Source: Diospyros lotus (lineage: Eukaryota; Streptophyta; Magnoliopsida; Ericales; Ebenaceae). Taken from it: a stretch of 64,000 nucleotides of DNA. Under the pieces are notes generated by a model. The model was not told the DNA's origin. It did not search any database and was given only the letters and a program-made list of their open reading frames with translations. Positions 47,481 through 59,004 of the stretch are shown here, piece after piece; positions within the stretch are counted from its first letter, which is position 1, and the number at the start of each line of letters is the position of its first letter. The stretch covers positions 49,239,716 through 49,303,715 of the forward strand of contig NC_068338.1 in the NCBI RefSeq assembly GCF_014633365.1. The letters are read 5' to 3'. Position numbers and translations under genes: made by a program.

Positions 47481-50400
47481 ATGTTGATGCTAGTCGACTG
47501 CTCCAACTGCCGGACCCCGCTGCAGCTCCCGCCGGGCGCCAGGTCCATCCGCTGCGCCCTCTGCCAGGCCGTCACTCCCATCGCCGATTGCTCCCGCGGC
47601 TTTCCTCAGCAGCCGCCGCCGCCACCGCCGGCGACCTCTTCCAGCTACCACCACCTCTATCCTCCGCCGCCGGCTCCGTCGCCGTACGGCCAGTCGCCGG
47701 CCGGTCAACTGCCGCCAGTGCACGGCCGCAAGAAGGCCGTGATCTGCGGGATCTCGTACCGGAACACGCGGCACGAGCTCAAAGGCTGTATTAATGACGC
47801 CAAGTGCATGAAGTTCTTGCTCATCAACCGGTTCAAGTTCCCCGAGTCCTCCATTATCATGCTCACTGGTAACTCCCTTCGATCTCCCGCTACTTCAATT
47901 GCTTGATCGATTCTCTCTCTACCTGAGTTTCACATGTTAATTCTCATTGATGAAACTTGCTTAATTATTTCCTCACGGTTCTTTTAATTCGCAGCACCAA
48001 GTTATAAAATTCGAAAATTCGCACCACGGTTTTGGATAATTGCTTTGATCTAGAATATGCAAACCGTATGAGATTCCGCTCATTCTTCTTTTTTGGTAAA
48101 GCAAGCCCTGTTGTTTCGGGGATTTATTCTTCCCAAAACCGTGCCATTAAGTTAATTAGTTCTTTCCATAACATCATTTCCTTGTTTAAATTTTCAACTT
48201 TGGAGGTCTGAGTACATCAAACACGGATAAATAGAAACATGACCTCGATAAGCAAAATGGGTTTGGGAATTTCGGTGGAAAAGTGTCTAATTACAGAAAA
48301 TTGTTTTTGTACGAAATGCATTTGGTCAAAAAATCTGTAATTTGTCCCTTGGGTTGTTCTAATTCACGATCATTTATCGCTTGATTTTATCTGTCATCAC
48401 TGTTCTCTTTATGCTCCCTCATTGTCTATTTTGTTTGCTTTCATATTCCATATGACTTGTCAGTGTGTTTTTTTTCCTTTATTTATTAAAGAAGTTGGTG
48501 AGGTTACGTTTCTCATAAATTCTGGATGCACGTTTGGCATTTGATTTTGTTGCTAAACGGAATTCTATATGTTTTCAGCCTTGAAAGAGGAAAAGAGTTC
48601 TTTAGCAAACCTCTTATTAGTTTTTAGCCTTTATAATATTTTGCACAAACAGTTTGCATTTTTGGTCGGTTCTTGGAAGATTTTTATTTCTCTACGTTCT
48701 TCAGTATTGTATTGGTCATCTCATCCAATTTTGTCAAAGTAGGTTCCTAGAAATCTCTCTACTCATTCACAAATCACATCATTGTTTGCTTGTGTCTTAT
48801 GGTTTTACAGTTGTATTGGTTTGTTTGTATGCCAAACCTTTTACTTCACGTTGTAGGACTACTGACTGCTGCACTTTCTTTTTCCCTTTTTCTTTACTTT
48901 TCTTTTAAAAATTTTCACATCCATAGTGGTAATTTTTAACGCATCACTTTTACTTATCAGACTATTCTGCATCAAACTTTACAATTGGGTTCTTAGCAAA
49001 TGAATATATTTCATAAACATGGCTTCATGTGCTGTGAATTTAGTGGCATGGGAGTTTGCTTTGGAATATATATCTCAACTCCCTTCATAAATGGAATATG
49101 TTACGGAAGATGGAATCCATGTTGGGGTCTCATGCCATATAACTGTTGTGTGTGATTCCTGCTCAGGATGCAATTGCTTGAAAGGAAGGCTCAGTTAATG
49201 TCTTTAGCTTTTACAAAATAATGAAGCACATGTAAAACCTAATTTCTGAAAGGAAATATTGCTATAATAGAAACTAAAGATTTAGGGGCTCTAATTTCAA
49301 GCACTAAAGTCAATTCGTTCCAATATATGGGTTACATGGGGACAGTTGATTATGAAATACAATTATTTTTGCTTTCAACTCACTGATGAGCACAGCCTCT
49401 TCGTGTGGTTTTTAGTTATGGTTCTCCCCTATTTCAACTTATGATGGATTTTATGATTTTTTGAATTAATTAAAAATGGTCCCATGCCATTTTGTAAGCA
49501 GCAGGAGGTTTGATTGATGCATCGTGAAGATTTTCAGGCTCTTTTCAAGTTCTTCAATTCTATGATGTGTTTCACTTCCTCACTTCTAACATGAGCTACT
49601 TTTTCAAAGCTATGTTTCAGAAGAAGAAACTGATCCCTTCAGACGACCAACAAAGCACAGCATCAGAATGGCAATGTTTTGGCTTGTACAAGGTTGTCGG
49701 CCTGGAGATTCACTAGTTTTCCATTTTTCTGGCCATGGTTCACAGCAAAGAAACTACACAGGGGATGAGATAGATGGATATGATGAAACACTCTGTCCTC
49801 TGGATTTTGAAACGCAGGGAATGATTGTTGATGATGAAATCAATGCAACAATTGTCAAGCCTCTCCCACATGGGGTCAAACTTCATGCAATCATAGATGC
49901 TTGTCATAGTGGCACCATGTTAGATTTACCATTCCTTTGTAGGATGGACAGGTAAGTTGATGAAAACTGAAGGCCATGGGCTTTAATATATTTTACTTTC
50001 TATCTTCTAAGAAGACTAAGTACCTTTACTGCTGTCCGCCTCTCCTCTGCCTTCAAAACATATTGGTGCTCAACTGATATCCATGTATTCCTTGGGGATG
50101 TAGGAGTGGGCGGTATGTGTGGGAGGACCATCGTCCTCCATCAGGCATGTGGAAAGGAACGAATGGTGGGGAAGTCATTTCCTTTAGTGGCTGTGATGAC
50201 GATCAAACCTCTGCAGATACAGCTGTAATGTTCCATGATTTGTTAACTTCTTCCTCTTTTGTCCATAAGCATAATTTTCATTGGCTTTCATTGAAGAATG
50301 AACGGCGTAATAAATCTTTTGTGCTGACAGGCTCTATCCAAGGTCACTTCAACTGGTGCTATGACCTTTTCTTTCATTCAGGCAATTGAACGAGAGCAAG

Positions 50401-52040
50401 CAACTACGTATGGGAATATGCTAACATCAATGCGGTCTACCATTTCTAATAGGGAAAGCAATGCAGGCGGTGGTGTTGTCACAACACTGCTTACTATGCT
50501 TCTGACAGGAGGGAGCTTAGGTTCCATGAGACAGGTATCACTATTTTTACAACACAGAGACCCGGTATCTATTATAAGATAGCTTAATGCTGTAAATTTT
50601 TATATTTGATGCAGTCATGTAGGCAAATTGTGAAAAGAAATAGTTTTTGGAATAAGGAACCAAATAAACAGCAGATTCCCTCAATTAATTTATTGACAGT
50701 ACTCATCATGCTGGATGTTAATTAACAAGCATATGGGCCTTAATTAACTCGAATATGTCTACATGAAATGTATTGGGTGATTCTTTATTATATAATCATA
50801 GCCATATTGGAGAATGGAGATGATACTGGGGTTACTTCCTGATTGATAGCTTTTTTCTTTATATTTAAAGAGAATTCTACTATCTTTTGTTCACCTACTT
50901 ACTAGAGTTACTTACCATCTACATGTCTTGGCTCTGTTAACATTTAAAGAGAAAATCTACTATCTTTTTGGTAATCTACTATGGTTAGCTAGGGCAGTAG
51001 TTAGCCTGATGTCCTCCTAGGTTGGGCTCTAGAGTGGTCTCTCTCCAGCAGAGTCCTTGCAACTTGTAGCCTTGTTTTGCCAGAGATCATGATTATTATG
51101 CCAAAAGCTTATCCAACTGTTATCTATATAATCATAATGAACATGAAAAAAATTGCTAATGCGGGCTTAGTTCTTTTAGTTATCATTTGCTTACAGCCGA
51201 ATCAGTTAGTTTAGGATTATGATTTTAATGTCACACACCAAAATAAGGCAATGAATTGTGTTAGCAACTATGGTCATAGTAGAATATGCGGAAGATCAAC
51301 CTTCTCGCTCTAAAAATTAAGAAAATTTAGTTAAAATTATATCCTTCATACATGGTCCAAGATCATAATATAACTCATTATAATTTTTTCTTTTGTACTT
51401 TTTGATATGGAAATCAAATGGAAATACTCGTATTATTGGACCATGCAGCCCACCTTTCTTGGATGCAACTTATGTGCTGCTATGTATACTTTGAGTTATT
51501 TCGTTATGTTTTCCAGTTGGACTGGTGTGTTTCCAATGTAAACCCGTCTCGTATATCATTATTTTGTTCTAGTAAATCCAAAATATTTCTGTTATTTCCC
51601 CTACCTAGGAGCTTGTGTTATTTCTATTTTCTACAGAACCTGAAAAGGACTTTTTGAATTATTGAAAGAAATGTGAGCAAGCATCCATGCATATTTTTCC
51701 TTAAAGCGTTAACAGTACTATATGAGGATTTTATATTTGCTTACTCAGATGCCCTAGCGGAAGTAGGCATCCAAAGCCCATCAATGAGTCTCCAAACTTC
51801 CCTTGTAGCCTATGATATTTGTAGTATCTTTATAAGAAACTATCTATTGGTCTTGCAAAAAATTTGTTTGGCTCCTGTCAAATCTAAGAAAACTCTATTT
51901 TGATTCTTATCTCAACAGAATTCCTGCTTTTGTTACCGCCCGGATGTAATCTTACAATGAAACTTTCTTTTTGGCTGCAGGAACCACAATTGACGTCTAA
52001 TGAACCGTTTGATGTGTACTCGAAGCCTTTCTCCCTATAA
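47481..52040 (+). CDS. MC1: Type I metacaspase with LSD1-type zinc finger
   Basis: This is a cysteine protease of clan CD cleaving after Arg or Lys; Arabidopsis MC1 promotes hypersensitive cell death. Five exons join in phase: 47481-47868, 49621-49951, 50104-50224, 50331-50534 and 51981-52040, giving 367 residues, the same as I recall for Arabidopsis MC1. The N-terminus has the LSD1-like zinc finger (CSNCRTPLQLPPGARSIRC, then CALC), followed by a proline-rich prodomain. The p20 region carries the catalytic His in FHFSGHGSQ and Cys in IIDACHSGT. The p10 region includes SGCDDDQTSADT and ends DVYSKPFSL. The start at 47481 is chosen because the zinc finger follows at once. An in-frame upstream ATG at 47196 would add 95 residues of low-complexity sequence. 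Confidence 0.93.
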
Positions 52041-52935
52041 CTTGTAAAACCACCGTCTCACCTCATGTCTTATTGTTTGATTCTCTTCTGCTAATCGGGT
52101 GCAGTTACGAAAGGAGGAGACATTTCCATGAGCTATTTGAAGTTTAATTGTATTGCTTCTTAACCAGTTGTATAGTAATATTGTTTTATTGTGCAATATT
52201 CCCCATTACTATGCAACTTTTCTTTTTTATGAGAATAGTAAATTCCACGCTTAGATTGATTATTATGTAACTATTGAGAGAGGAGGGTGTGGAAAAGTTC
52301 AAATCTATGACCTCATGGTCACACAAGCCTGTATCTCTAGTTTCTTTGGAAAGACTAGTTTAATTGTGGTTATTTCCCGGGATTTGGCTGATTTTGGTTC
52401 AAAATTTGCTATGATCTTATAATCATTTTCTTAAATCAAAAGTTACCCTAATGCTGCAGCATGGGATACAGAGCAAAGATGTAGCTTATAGAACCAACAT
52501 ATCTAAATCCTTTTTCTTAAACAGACTTTAACATAGGAAATTTGAACCTTTTAGGCCAAATGTAATCTGGCAAGAATATGCGTTGTTACTGTTTTTGCTT
52601 AAAATCAACTTCACTTGCTTTTTGGGAAAATGCTATGCTTCAAAAGCACAATATTTTGCCAAGCGTTACTTTTTCAAAAAAAAAAAAAAGGTTCATATTT
52701 GTGCATTTATTCGATCCACTACTCACTTTCTTTGTTTATTTCTTCATAGGAAACCTATTTATTTTAGGGGTTCTGTCAAAATAAAATAATTTTTATAGAA
52801 ATGGCAACAATATAAGAAATAATTATTTAATTTTTATTTGATAAAAAATAAATAAATAAAAACAAACAGCAAAATTAAACAAGAACTGAACCCTTACACT
52901 TATACTTTGTCTCTTCCAATCAAGTAAGGGTGTGT

Positions 52936-53124
52936 GCGTGCCCTCGTGGGCATAGCACAGTGGTTGACGGCGAATACGATTGAAGAATCTTTGACTATAG
53001 TCGTTATATACCTGGCGAGAGGTCTCATGTTCAATTCTTGGCTGCTGGATTCCGTAATTTACCTCCTCTCTCTCTGTGGGGTTGGCGGAGAGAAAACTCT
53101 TAAGGTGAGGAATTTCACCTTTTG
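52936..53124 (+). mobile_element. tRNA-derived SINE with 14-base target duplication
   Basis: The body has an A-box-like TAGCACAGTGG near the 5' end and a B-box-like GGTCTCATGTTCAATTC, spaced as in a tRNA-related pol III promoter. It ends GAATTTCACCTTTTG. It is flanked by exact copies of AAGTAAGGGTGTGT (52922-52935 and 53125-53138). The same 3' end occurs in the element at 59618-59743. Confidence 0.85.
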
Positions 53125-53889
53125 AAGTAAGGGTGTGTTAAATAGTATTTAGTTAGAAAAAAAATATTTTCTAATTTGTATGAAAAACAAAAATCACCCC
53201 ATCAGATGAAATTTTTTTTGAAAAAGAGACTAAATGATGTTTTAATAATTGTACCATGAAATTTAATTTTATAAAAAATATAATGTGTCAAATAACATGA
53301 AATTCAATTTTTTAAATAAAATATTTTTTATATATTTTTCATACAATCAAAATCAAACAGATCTTAATAATGATGATAACATTAGGCGTAGGCGTTCGAT
53401 GCGGGCCTTTTGTCAGCGATATTGGGCTTAGTCCGTTGGCCTCTAAGGGGACCCAGAAGACAATGTCTCGTCATGGTTTCAATTCCCGTCCCTCCCTATA
53501 TCCCAATAATAAATATATAAGGATTTTATTTATATTTTCGTTTTGATGTACATTCCTTTATCTCTTTTATATTTTGTTCTAGTTTTATTTTTTATTTGTT
53601 TCTTTCATGACAATATATATATATTATTTTGATCCTTCAAATATTTAATAATTCTGTGACAAATATTCTTTTGCATATATGAAGAAAATAAAAATAAAAA
53701 ACTTTATTTGGTGTCCCAAACTGATATTCTTCTCACTCTCTTTAGATTTTGATTCAACATTTAGAAAAGATAAAATACAAAATTAATAACCATATTTAGA
53801 GATAATTTTGGGATTCAAATTTGTATAAAATTATTATGAATTTATATGAGCTGAATTTATCATAAAACCTTATCCAATAAACCTTATCT

Positions 53890-53890
53890 A

Positions 53891-53916
<26 letters not shown>
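53890..53916. repeat. (AT)n microsatellite
   Basis: A run of AT units lies about 110 bases upstream of the first methionine codon of the glycosyltransferase-family gene. Confidence 0.9.
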
Positions 53917-53929
<13 letters not shown>

Positions 53930-53997
53930 ATGAGCCAATTGTATTGTAGTTTGAGTGGAAGAAGAAAGAAGGAGAAATATTGAAGCATATATATACC

Positions 53998-54012
53998 ATG
54001 GATATGCCCTGA
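53998..54012 (+). promoter_or_regulatory. Candidate short upstream open frame
   Basis: ATG GAT ATG CCC TGA lies 18 bases before the chosen main start at 54030, in a different frame, and begins in a CCATGG context. It could reduce translation of the main frame if the transcript starts upstream. Confidence 0.4.
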
Positions 54013-54029
54013 AACTCAAAACCCTATTA

Positions 54030-56978
54030 ATGAGAGAGAATATGATAGAGATGATGGGGAGCTCCCATTTATTCAGGAACCGTCTTCTTGATTTTTCTCT
54101 TTACGGGGCTCTTCTTCTGGTCGCCTTGTTTTACGTCTTCGTCTCCAATAAGCCCTGCTTCTTCTCCCCCAAATCCCAATGCCTCTCCAACTTTATCAGC
54201 ATGGAGGTACACGAGGAGGACGAACTCGAGAGAGCGTTGAAGGAGACGGCCACGGAGAACAGGACGGTGATCATCGCCGTCGTGAACGAAGCGTACGTGG
54301 AAGGCGACAAGGCGATGCTCGACCTGTTCCTGGACGCCTTCTGGCTGGGAGAAGGGACGCAGGGCTTGAGGGATCATCTTCTGGTGGTGGCCGCCGATCA
54401 GATGTCGTACGACCGCTGCAAGTTCCTCCGGCTGCACTGCTACAGACTGGAGAACGGCGCCGGCGAGGATCTCTCCGGGGAGAAGCTGTACATGTCGGCG
54501 GGCTTCATCGACATGATGTGGAGGAGAACGCAGTTTCTCGGCGACGTTCTCAGGCGTGGCTACAACTTCATCTTCACGGTACGTGCTTCTGCTTTTCCAT
54601 ATCTCCTATCGCCAAAATATATATTTTGATCTCACGTTTTTTCCAATTAAATATTTAATTATTTCAAACATACTCTAAACTTATAATTTTCAATTAATTA
54701 AATTCTTAAATTTTTTATTATTTCAATTACAGTCATAAATTCATTATTTTCGACAAATTTATTAAGATATGCAATTAACTCAAAATTATATAATTCAAGA
54801 TTGTAATTGAAATAATAAAAATTTTATGAATATAATTAACTTAAAATTACATAGTTCAAAGATATTTTTAAAATAATAAAAAATAGAGTATCTAAATAAA
54901 GTATATGGATTAAAATATGTATTTACCTCTCCTATTTCCAATGCAATTTTCTTTACAAAATTAAATTATATTTTCAAAAATATTACATAGACTCGGAATT
55001 TTGATATTTTAAGTCACATTAATATTGATGATTAAAAATTTATAAGTGATTATTAATTTACTGATGATTATTATTCATGATAATTTTTGATTATTAATAC
55101 TAAGTGTAATATAAAATATTATCAAATCTTTTGACTAGTATTCTATTAGGTAGGATTGATTAGTTTCAACCATCATAATGGCAGTTAAAACTAAAGTATC
55201 GAGTAGATTTGACATTTCACTACCAGCCTAACCTTTCAATTCACCAAAGAAGACCAAATATATATGTTACCATTTCCAATAAAACTTTTCAAGATAGTAT
55301 TTAAACTTTATTTTATTACTTCATAGTTTTATTATTAATATGACTTTTAAAAGATAATTTATGATATAAATATTGTGACAGAATTCTAACTTAATTAGTA
55401 TAAGATGTAATTGATAATGATACTATCTGAACAAATATAATTAATCAGGTTTATTAATGATTATAGTCATGTATTAGTTTTTATGACTACAATCATTAAA
55501 TTTTGATTGTGAAGTTTATATTAATTATACTATTAAATGATTTTTGATTGATGTTAATGTATGTTACGTTAGTTTTTATTAATAAAATTTGTTAAAAAAT
55601 CAAAAGAGTGACTAGATTATAATAAAAATTAAAATTTAGTGACTTTGATACTAAGAATTAAAGTATAATATTCAATTTATTACAAAATATAAAATTTATA
55701 AACTAATAATGTAATATACCTATTTTTATAATTAGGTCACACTTGGGTTAAATTCAATACAAATTTTAGTCAGGACTAATAGACACATGAACTTGCCAAA
55801 AGTCCATAACTTGTTCCAACTTGCATATATAGTTGTTGATTTAGTCAATATTATTTTAGTTAGATGCTTCAATTCAAATTTTAGTCAAAACGTTTCATTG
55901 TCAGGTGACATGCATTGCAGTTTTAATTAAAAAAAAAAAAAAATACTAATGATAGTAGATTGATGTTAATCCTAATAGATTGTCCAAATAATAAAGTCAT
56001 GGAGTACTTAGAAACTCTATTTAAAAGTTTCAAATCCTAATATCTACACAGCTTAATTAAAAAGGCTTCATGGGCCATGCCCACCATGTTTAATGAAAAA
56101 GGCTTCTCGGGATAGTTTGTGAGAAGTTGCGAAAATTAATTGTGTCAAAGATTTATAATTTTTTTATTAAAAGAACAATAGAGTTTATAAGGAATTATTT
56201 GTTGCCTCTTCCCTCGACATGGGCTAGCAAAAAGAGTGGGTGTGTGGGTCATCCCCTCTCAATTTGCCCGTATCGAACAAATGTTATGTTATTCAACGGT
56301 AACATAACAAAATCGTAAAGCTTATACGTGTTCATTAATTTATTATATGCTTACAATCTTAATACATAATAGCAATGGTTGAATTATATAATTATCTGTC
56401 TAAGTAATAACATGGTATCACGATAAATTGACCATTTTCTCCATTATAACGAGTGGATTGATGTTTTTTCTCGACAGGATACAGATGTAATGTGGTTTAG
56501 AAACCCATTTACAAGATTCTCTCTAGATGAAACAATAGACATGCAAATCAGCTGCGACCATTTCAATGGCGACGAATGGTCCACAAGGAATCCCATCAAC
56601 ACTGGCCTGTACATGATTAGATCCAACAACAAGACCATTGCCCTTTTCGACACTTGGTATTCCATGAAAGCCAACTCCACTAGGCTCAAAGAGCAAGATG
56701 TTTTGGCAAAGCTCTTCCACAACGGTGTGGTTGGAGACTTAGGGGTTAAGGTTCGATTTCTTGACACTTGCTTTTTCAGTGGGTTTTGCCAGAATAGTAG
56801 AGATGTAAAAGCTGTGGTGACTGTCCATGCCAACTGTTGTAGAAGTATAAGTGCAAAGTTGGCTGATCTAACGGCTATTATTCATGATTGGAAGAGGTCG
56901 AAGAATTTGTCGCCTAATCAAACAACTACCTTTCAGTGGTCAAATCATACTGCATGTACCAAGTCTTGGAGATATTAA
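54030..56978 (+). CDS. Nucleotide-diphospho-sugar transferase family protein
   Basis: This is a Golgi-type glycosyltransferase-like protein of the plant Nucleotid_trans family (At1g28695/At4g15970-like, from memory). Two exons, 54030-54578 and 56478-56978, give 349 residues. A single hydrophobic segment FSLYGALLLVALFYVFVSN near the N-terminus fits a type II membrane anchor. The catalytic region has YMSAGFIDMMWRRTQFLGDV and, at the start of exon 2, the DTD motif in DTDVMWFRNP, typical of metal-dependent sugar transfer. NTGLYMIRSN and KEQDVLAKL follow. Potential N-glycosylation sites (NRT, NKT, NST) lie on the lumenal side. The frame is open back to a GTG at 53955; the first in-frame ATG is 54030, with others at 54042 and 54051. 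The substrate is unknown. The 1.9 kb AT-rich intron shows nothing recognisable. Confidence 0.88.
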
Positions 56979-56989
56979 GAATTTTAAGA

Positions 56990-58090
56990 TATTTGAGAGG
57001 TGAAGATACTTTCTAATTAGGTATGTATGATGTAATTAAGTAGATGTAAGGAGCAAGGTGGGACATATTTTTTTCTTAAAGTTGCATTTGAATAAGTGAA
57101 TTTAAGGTGGAGACAATAATCGTCAAGTTCCCAACTCTGCACAAATCTTTGAACTTACCCCAAGAAGCCTTAATTTGCTAATCACTACATAAAAGCTAGC
57201 TAATATCCAAAAAAGCCAATCAAATTAATTAATTAAGCCTCTCTTGATCCCAAAATAATTTCGCCCTAGCTGTGTTTAAGGTGGCGTAATACATTTTCAA
57301 TATTTTATCTGACCAAAGAGAAGAAATTTTTGGTCAAATAAAATGAAAATTGAGTAGACTGACCAAAGAGAAAAAAATTTGGTCATGGTTTCATACGTAA
57401 GAGAAGGCATGTCGTGCACGCAGCTCTGGCCTGTGGGCGGCTTCCACAAAGCATTAATGCCTTCATTGACTTGGGCTGCCCTCCTGCCATCTGTCCCCCG
57501 ATCCCATAATTTTTAATAATTAAAATAAATTTATGTATGATCCATGGTGATTGTGCAAGAAATGAATTTGAATTTGGGAATGTAAGCCGTCTACCACTTT
57601 TTTACTGACCATTGAGGCAATGACAGGAGACCTAATGCCTTTGTTGATTTGTAGTTTGGTTCCAATCACTTGACTAAATAGAGTATATACGAATGTGATA
57701 TAAGATTTATTTATATCCTTAAAAAGATAAACATAAGATTAATCGTGTACAAATTCTATTAATAGGACAATAATAATCTTAATCAACAATAAAAATAAGC
57801 AATTTTAGATCATGATAATACGGATAAATTTGATTACTCTAATTATCTGGAGTTAGCTTGAATATCTTGACATTCCCATCAACTTGAGTTTGTGAACTAT
57901 AAAATCTGCCTGTTGGCACTGTACTTTACATGGCCCACACCCCTTGTGCCTGCAAATTACCGGGCAGCTACACTCGTCCAGGTCTCGATGAAGCTTCCTC
58001 TCAACAAATTGCGGAGAAAGACTTTATTGAGTCGACGGGCAGACGACTTGCCCATATGATGGTTCTGTACGTACGGTATTCCACCACCAT
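56990..58090. other. Intergenic DNA upstream of the lipid-transfer-like gene
   Basis: No gene was recognised. A short duplicated motif (GACCAAAGAGAA with TTTGGTCA) occurs twice around 57311-57385. Confidence 0.5.
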
Positions 58091-58093
58091 CTC

Positions 58094-58100
58094 TATATAA
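58094..58100 (+). promoter_or_regulatory. Candidate TATA box of the lipid-transfer-like gene
   Basis: TATATAA within CTCTATATAAAGGC lies about 90 bases before the start codon, a well-placed TATA element. Confidence 0.7.
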
Positions 58101-58184
58101 AGGCATCTATGGCGGTGGTGGAGCTGCACCACTGAAGATTAATTAACAGAGAGAAAGAATACATACATACATATATTGTTTAGG

Positions 58185-59004
58185 ATGGCAGGAAGAATGA
58201 GGGGCATTAGTTCACAGTCGGCACCGTTTGTGGTTCTGGTTTTGGCGGTGGCGATGGGCGGTTGGGTGGCGAGCGGCGACACCAGCCCCAGCCAGTGCAA
58301 GGAGGAGAAGCGGCTGCTGGTGAATGCCTGCCGGCCGATCATCTTTGGGCAGAACCCGTCGGCGGCTTGTTGCCAGAGGGTTAGAGTAACCAATGCGGAG
58401 TGCGTTTGCCCCTACGTTACCCCCAAGGTGGCTGCTCTCATCAACGTTCCACGCACCATCAAGCAGATTGAAGGCTGCGGCCGGACCGTTCCCCGCAACT
58501 TCAAGTGTGGCAGTAAGATCTCTCTTCAACCAATTCATTACACATTAATTCATTGCCTTATGTTATATGGATTAGTCTACGTACTATGGCCGAGAGCCTC
58601 ACCGTGAGACTGATCGAAGGGCACAAAATAACAGAAATGTCCTCGTTCAAATTACAAATTTCTTTTTCCTCCCTTGCCTCTTCTTTCTCTCTTTCCGTGA
58701 CCACTTCTAACAAGCGTCGACCGCGATTGCATTGCTTAGTCACTTCTTCGCCTTCCGGCGGTGGTCGACGAAGAGAGGAGAAGAGGCGATGCAATGACAG
58801 TCGACGCTTGCTGGAGGCAACGGGGGTAGGGGAAATAAATTTACAGGATGAAGGCATTTATGTAATTTTGGCATCCTTCGATAAGCTTCTCCGTGAGGTT
58901 GTCAACTTATGTACGTAGAAAGGTCCTATATGTATATAAGGATAACGTATGATGATCACTATTTAACTGTTTATTTTGATGCAGGTATCACCACCCCACC
59001 ATGA
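58185..59004 (+). CDS. Small secreted eight-cysteine lipid-transfer-like protein
   Basis: This belongs to the bifunctional inhibitor / lipid-transfer / 2S albumin superfamily. Two exons, 58185-58512 and 58985-59004, give 115 residues. A hydrophobic signal peptide (APFVVLVLAVAMGGWVASG) is followed by the eight-cysteine pattern: Cys in SQCKEE, Cys in VNACRP, the CC pair in AACCQRV, CVC in ECVCPYV, then Cys in EGCGR and in FKCGS. The protein ends ITTPP. The pattern and ending resemble small anther-type members such as At5g52160, which is a memory-based comparison. The intron splits the codon for Ser after the last cysteine and is largely filled by a fold-back repeat. Expression site and ligand are unknown. 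Confidence 0.88.
58560..58935. repeat. Fold-back (MITE-like) element inside the lipid-transfer gene intron
   Basis: The two halves are imperfect inverted repeats. The outer ends are TCTACGTAC (58575) and GTACGTAGA (to 58920). Further in, AGCCTCACCGTGAGACTG and ATCGAAGGGCAC pair with the GTGCATCC-like, CTTCGAT and CTCCGTGAGGTT parts on the right. In the centre CAAGCGTCGAC pairs with GTCGACGCTTG. The arms are about 170 bases. The transposon family and target duplication were not established. Confidence 0.75.

Larger units (their letters stand above)
52041..53950. other. Intergenic DNA downstream of the metacaspase
   Basis: This holds the 3' untranslated region, AT-rich sequence, a SINE (52936-53124) and a microsatellite. 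No gene was recognised. Confidence 0.5.

Noticed and set aside
52936..53030. A functional tRNA gene
   Set aside because: Promoter boxes are present, but no complete cloverleaf was apparent, and the SINE context with target duplication explains them.
53385..53520. A third SINE
   Set aside because: A GGTTTCAATTCCC B-box-like motif and an upstream TTAGTCCGTTGG are present, but I found no clear ends or target duplication.
58553..58918. Small genes on both strands in the lipid-transfer gene intron
   Set aside because: They fall inside the inverted repeat and mirror each other, as expected for a fold-back element rather than genes.
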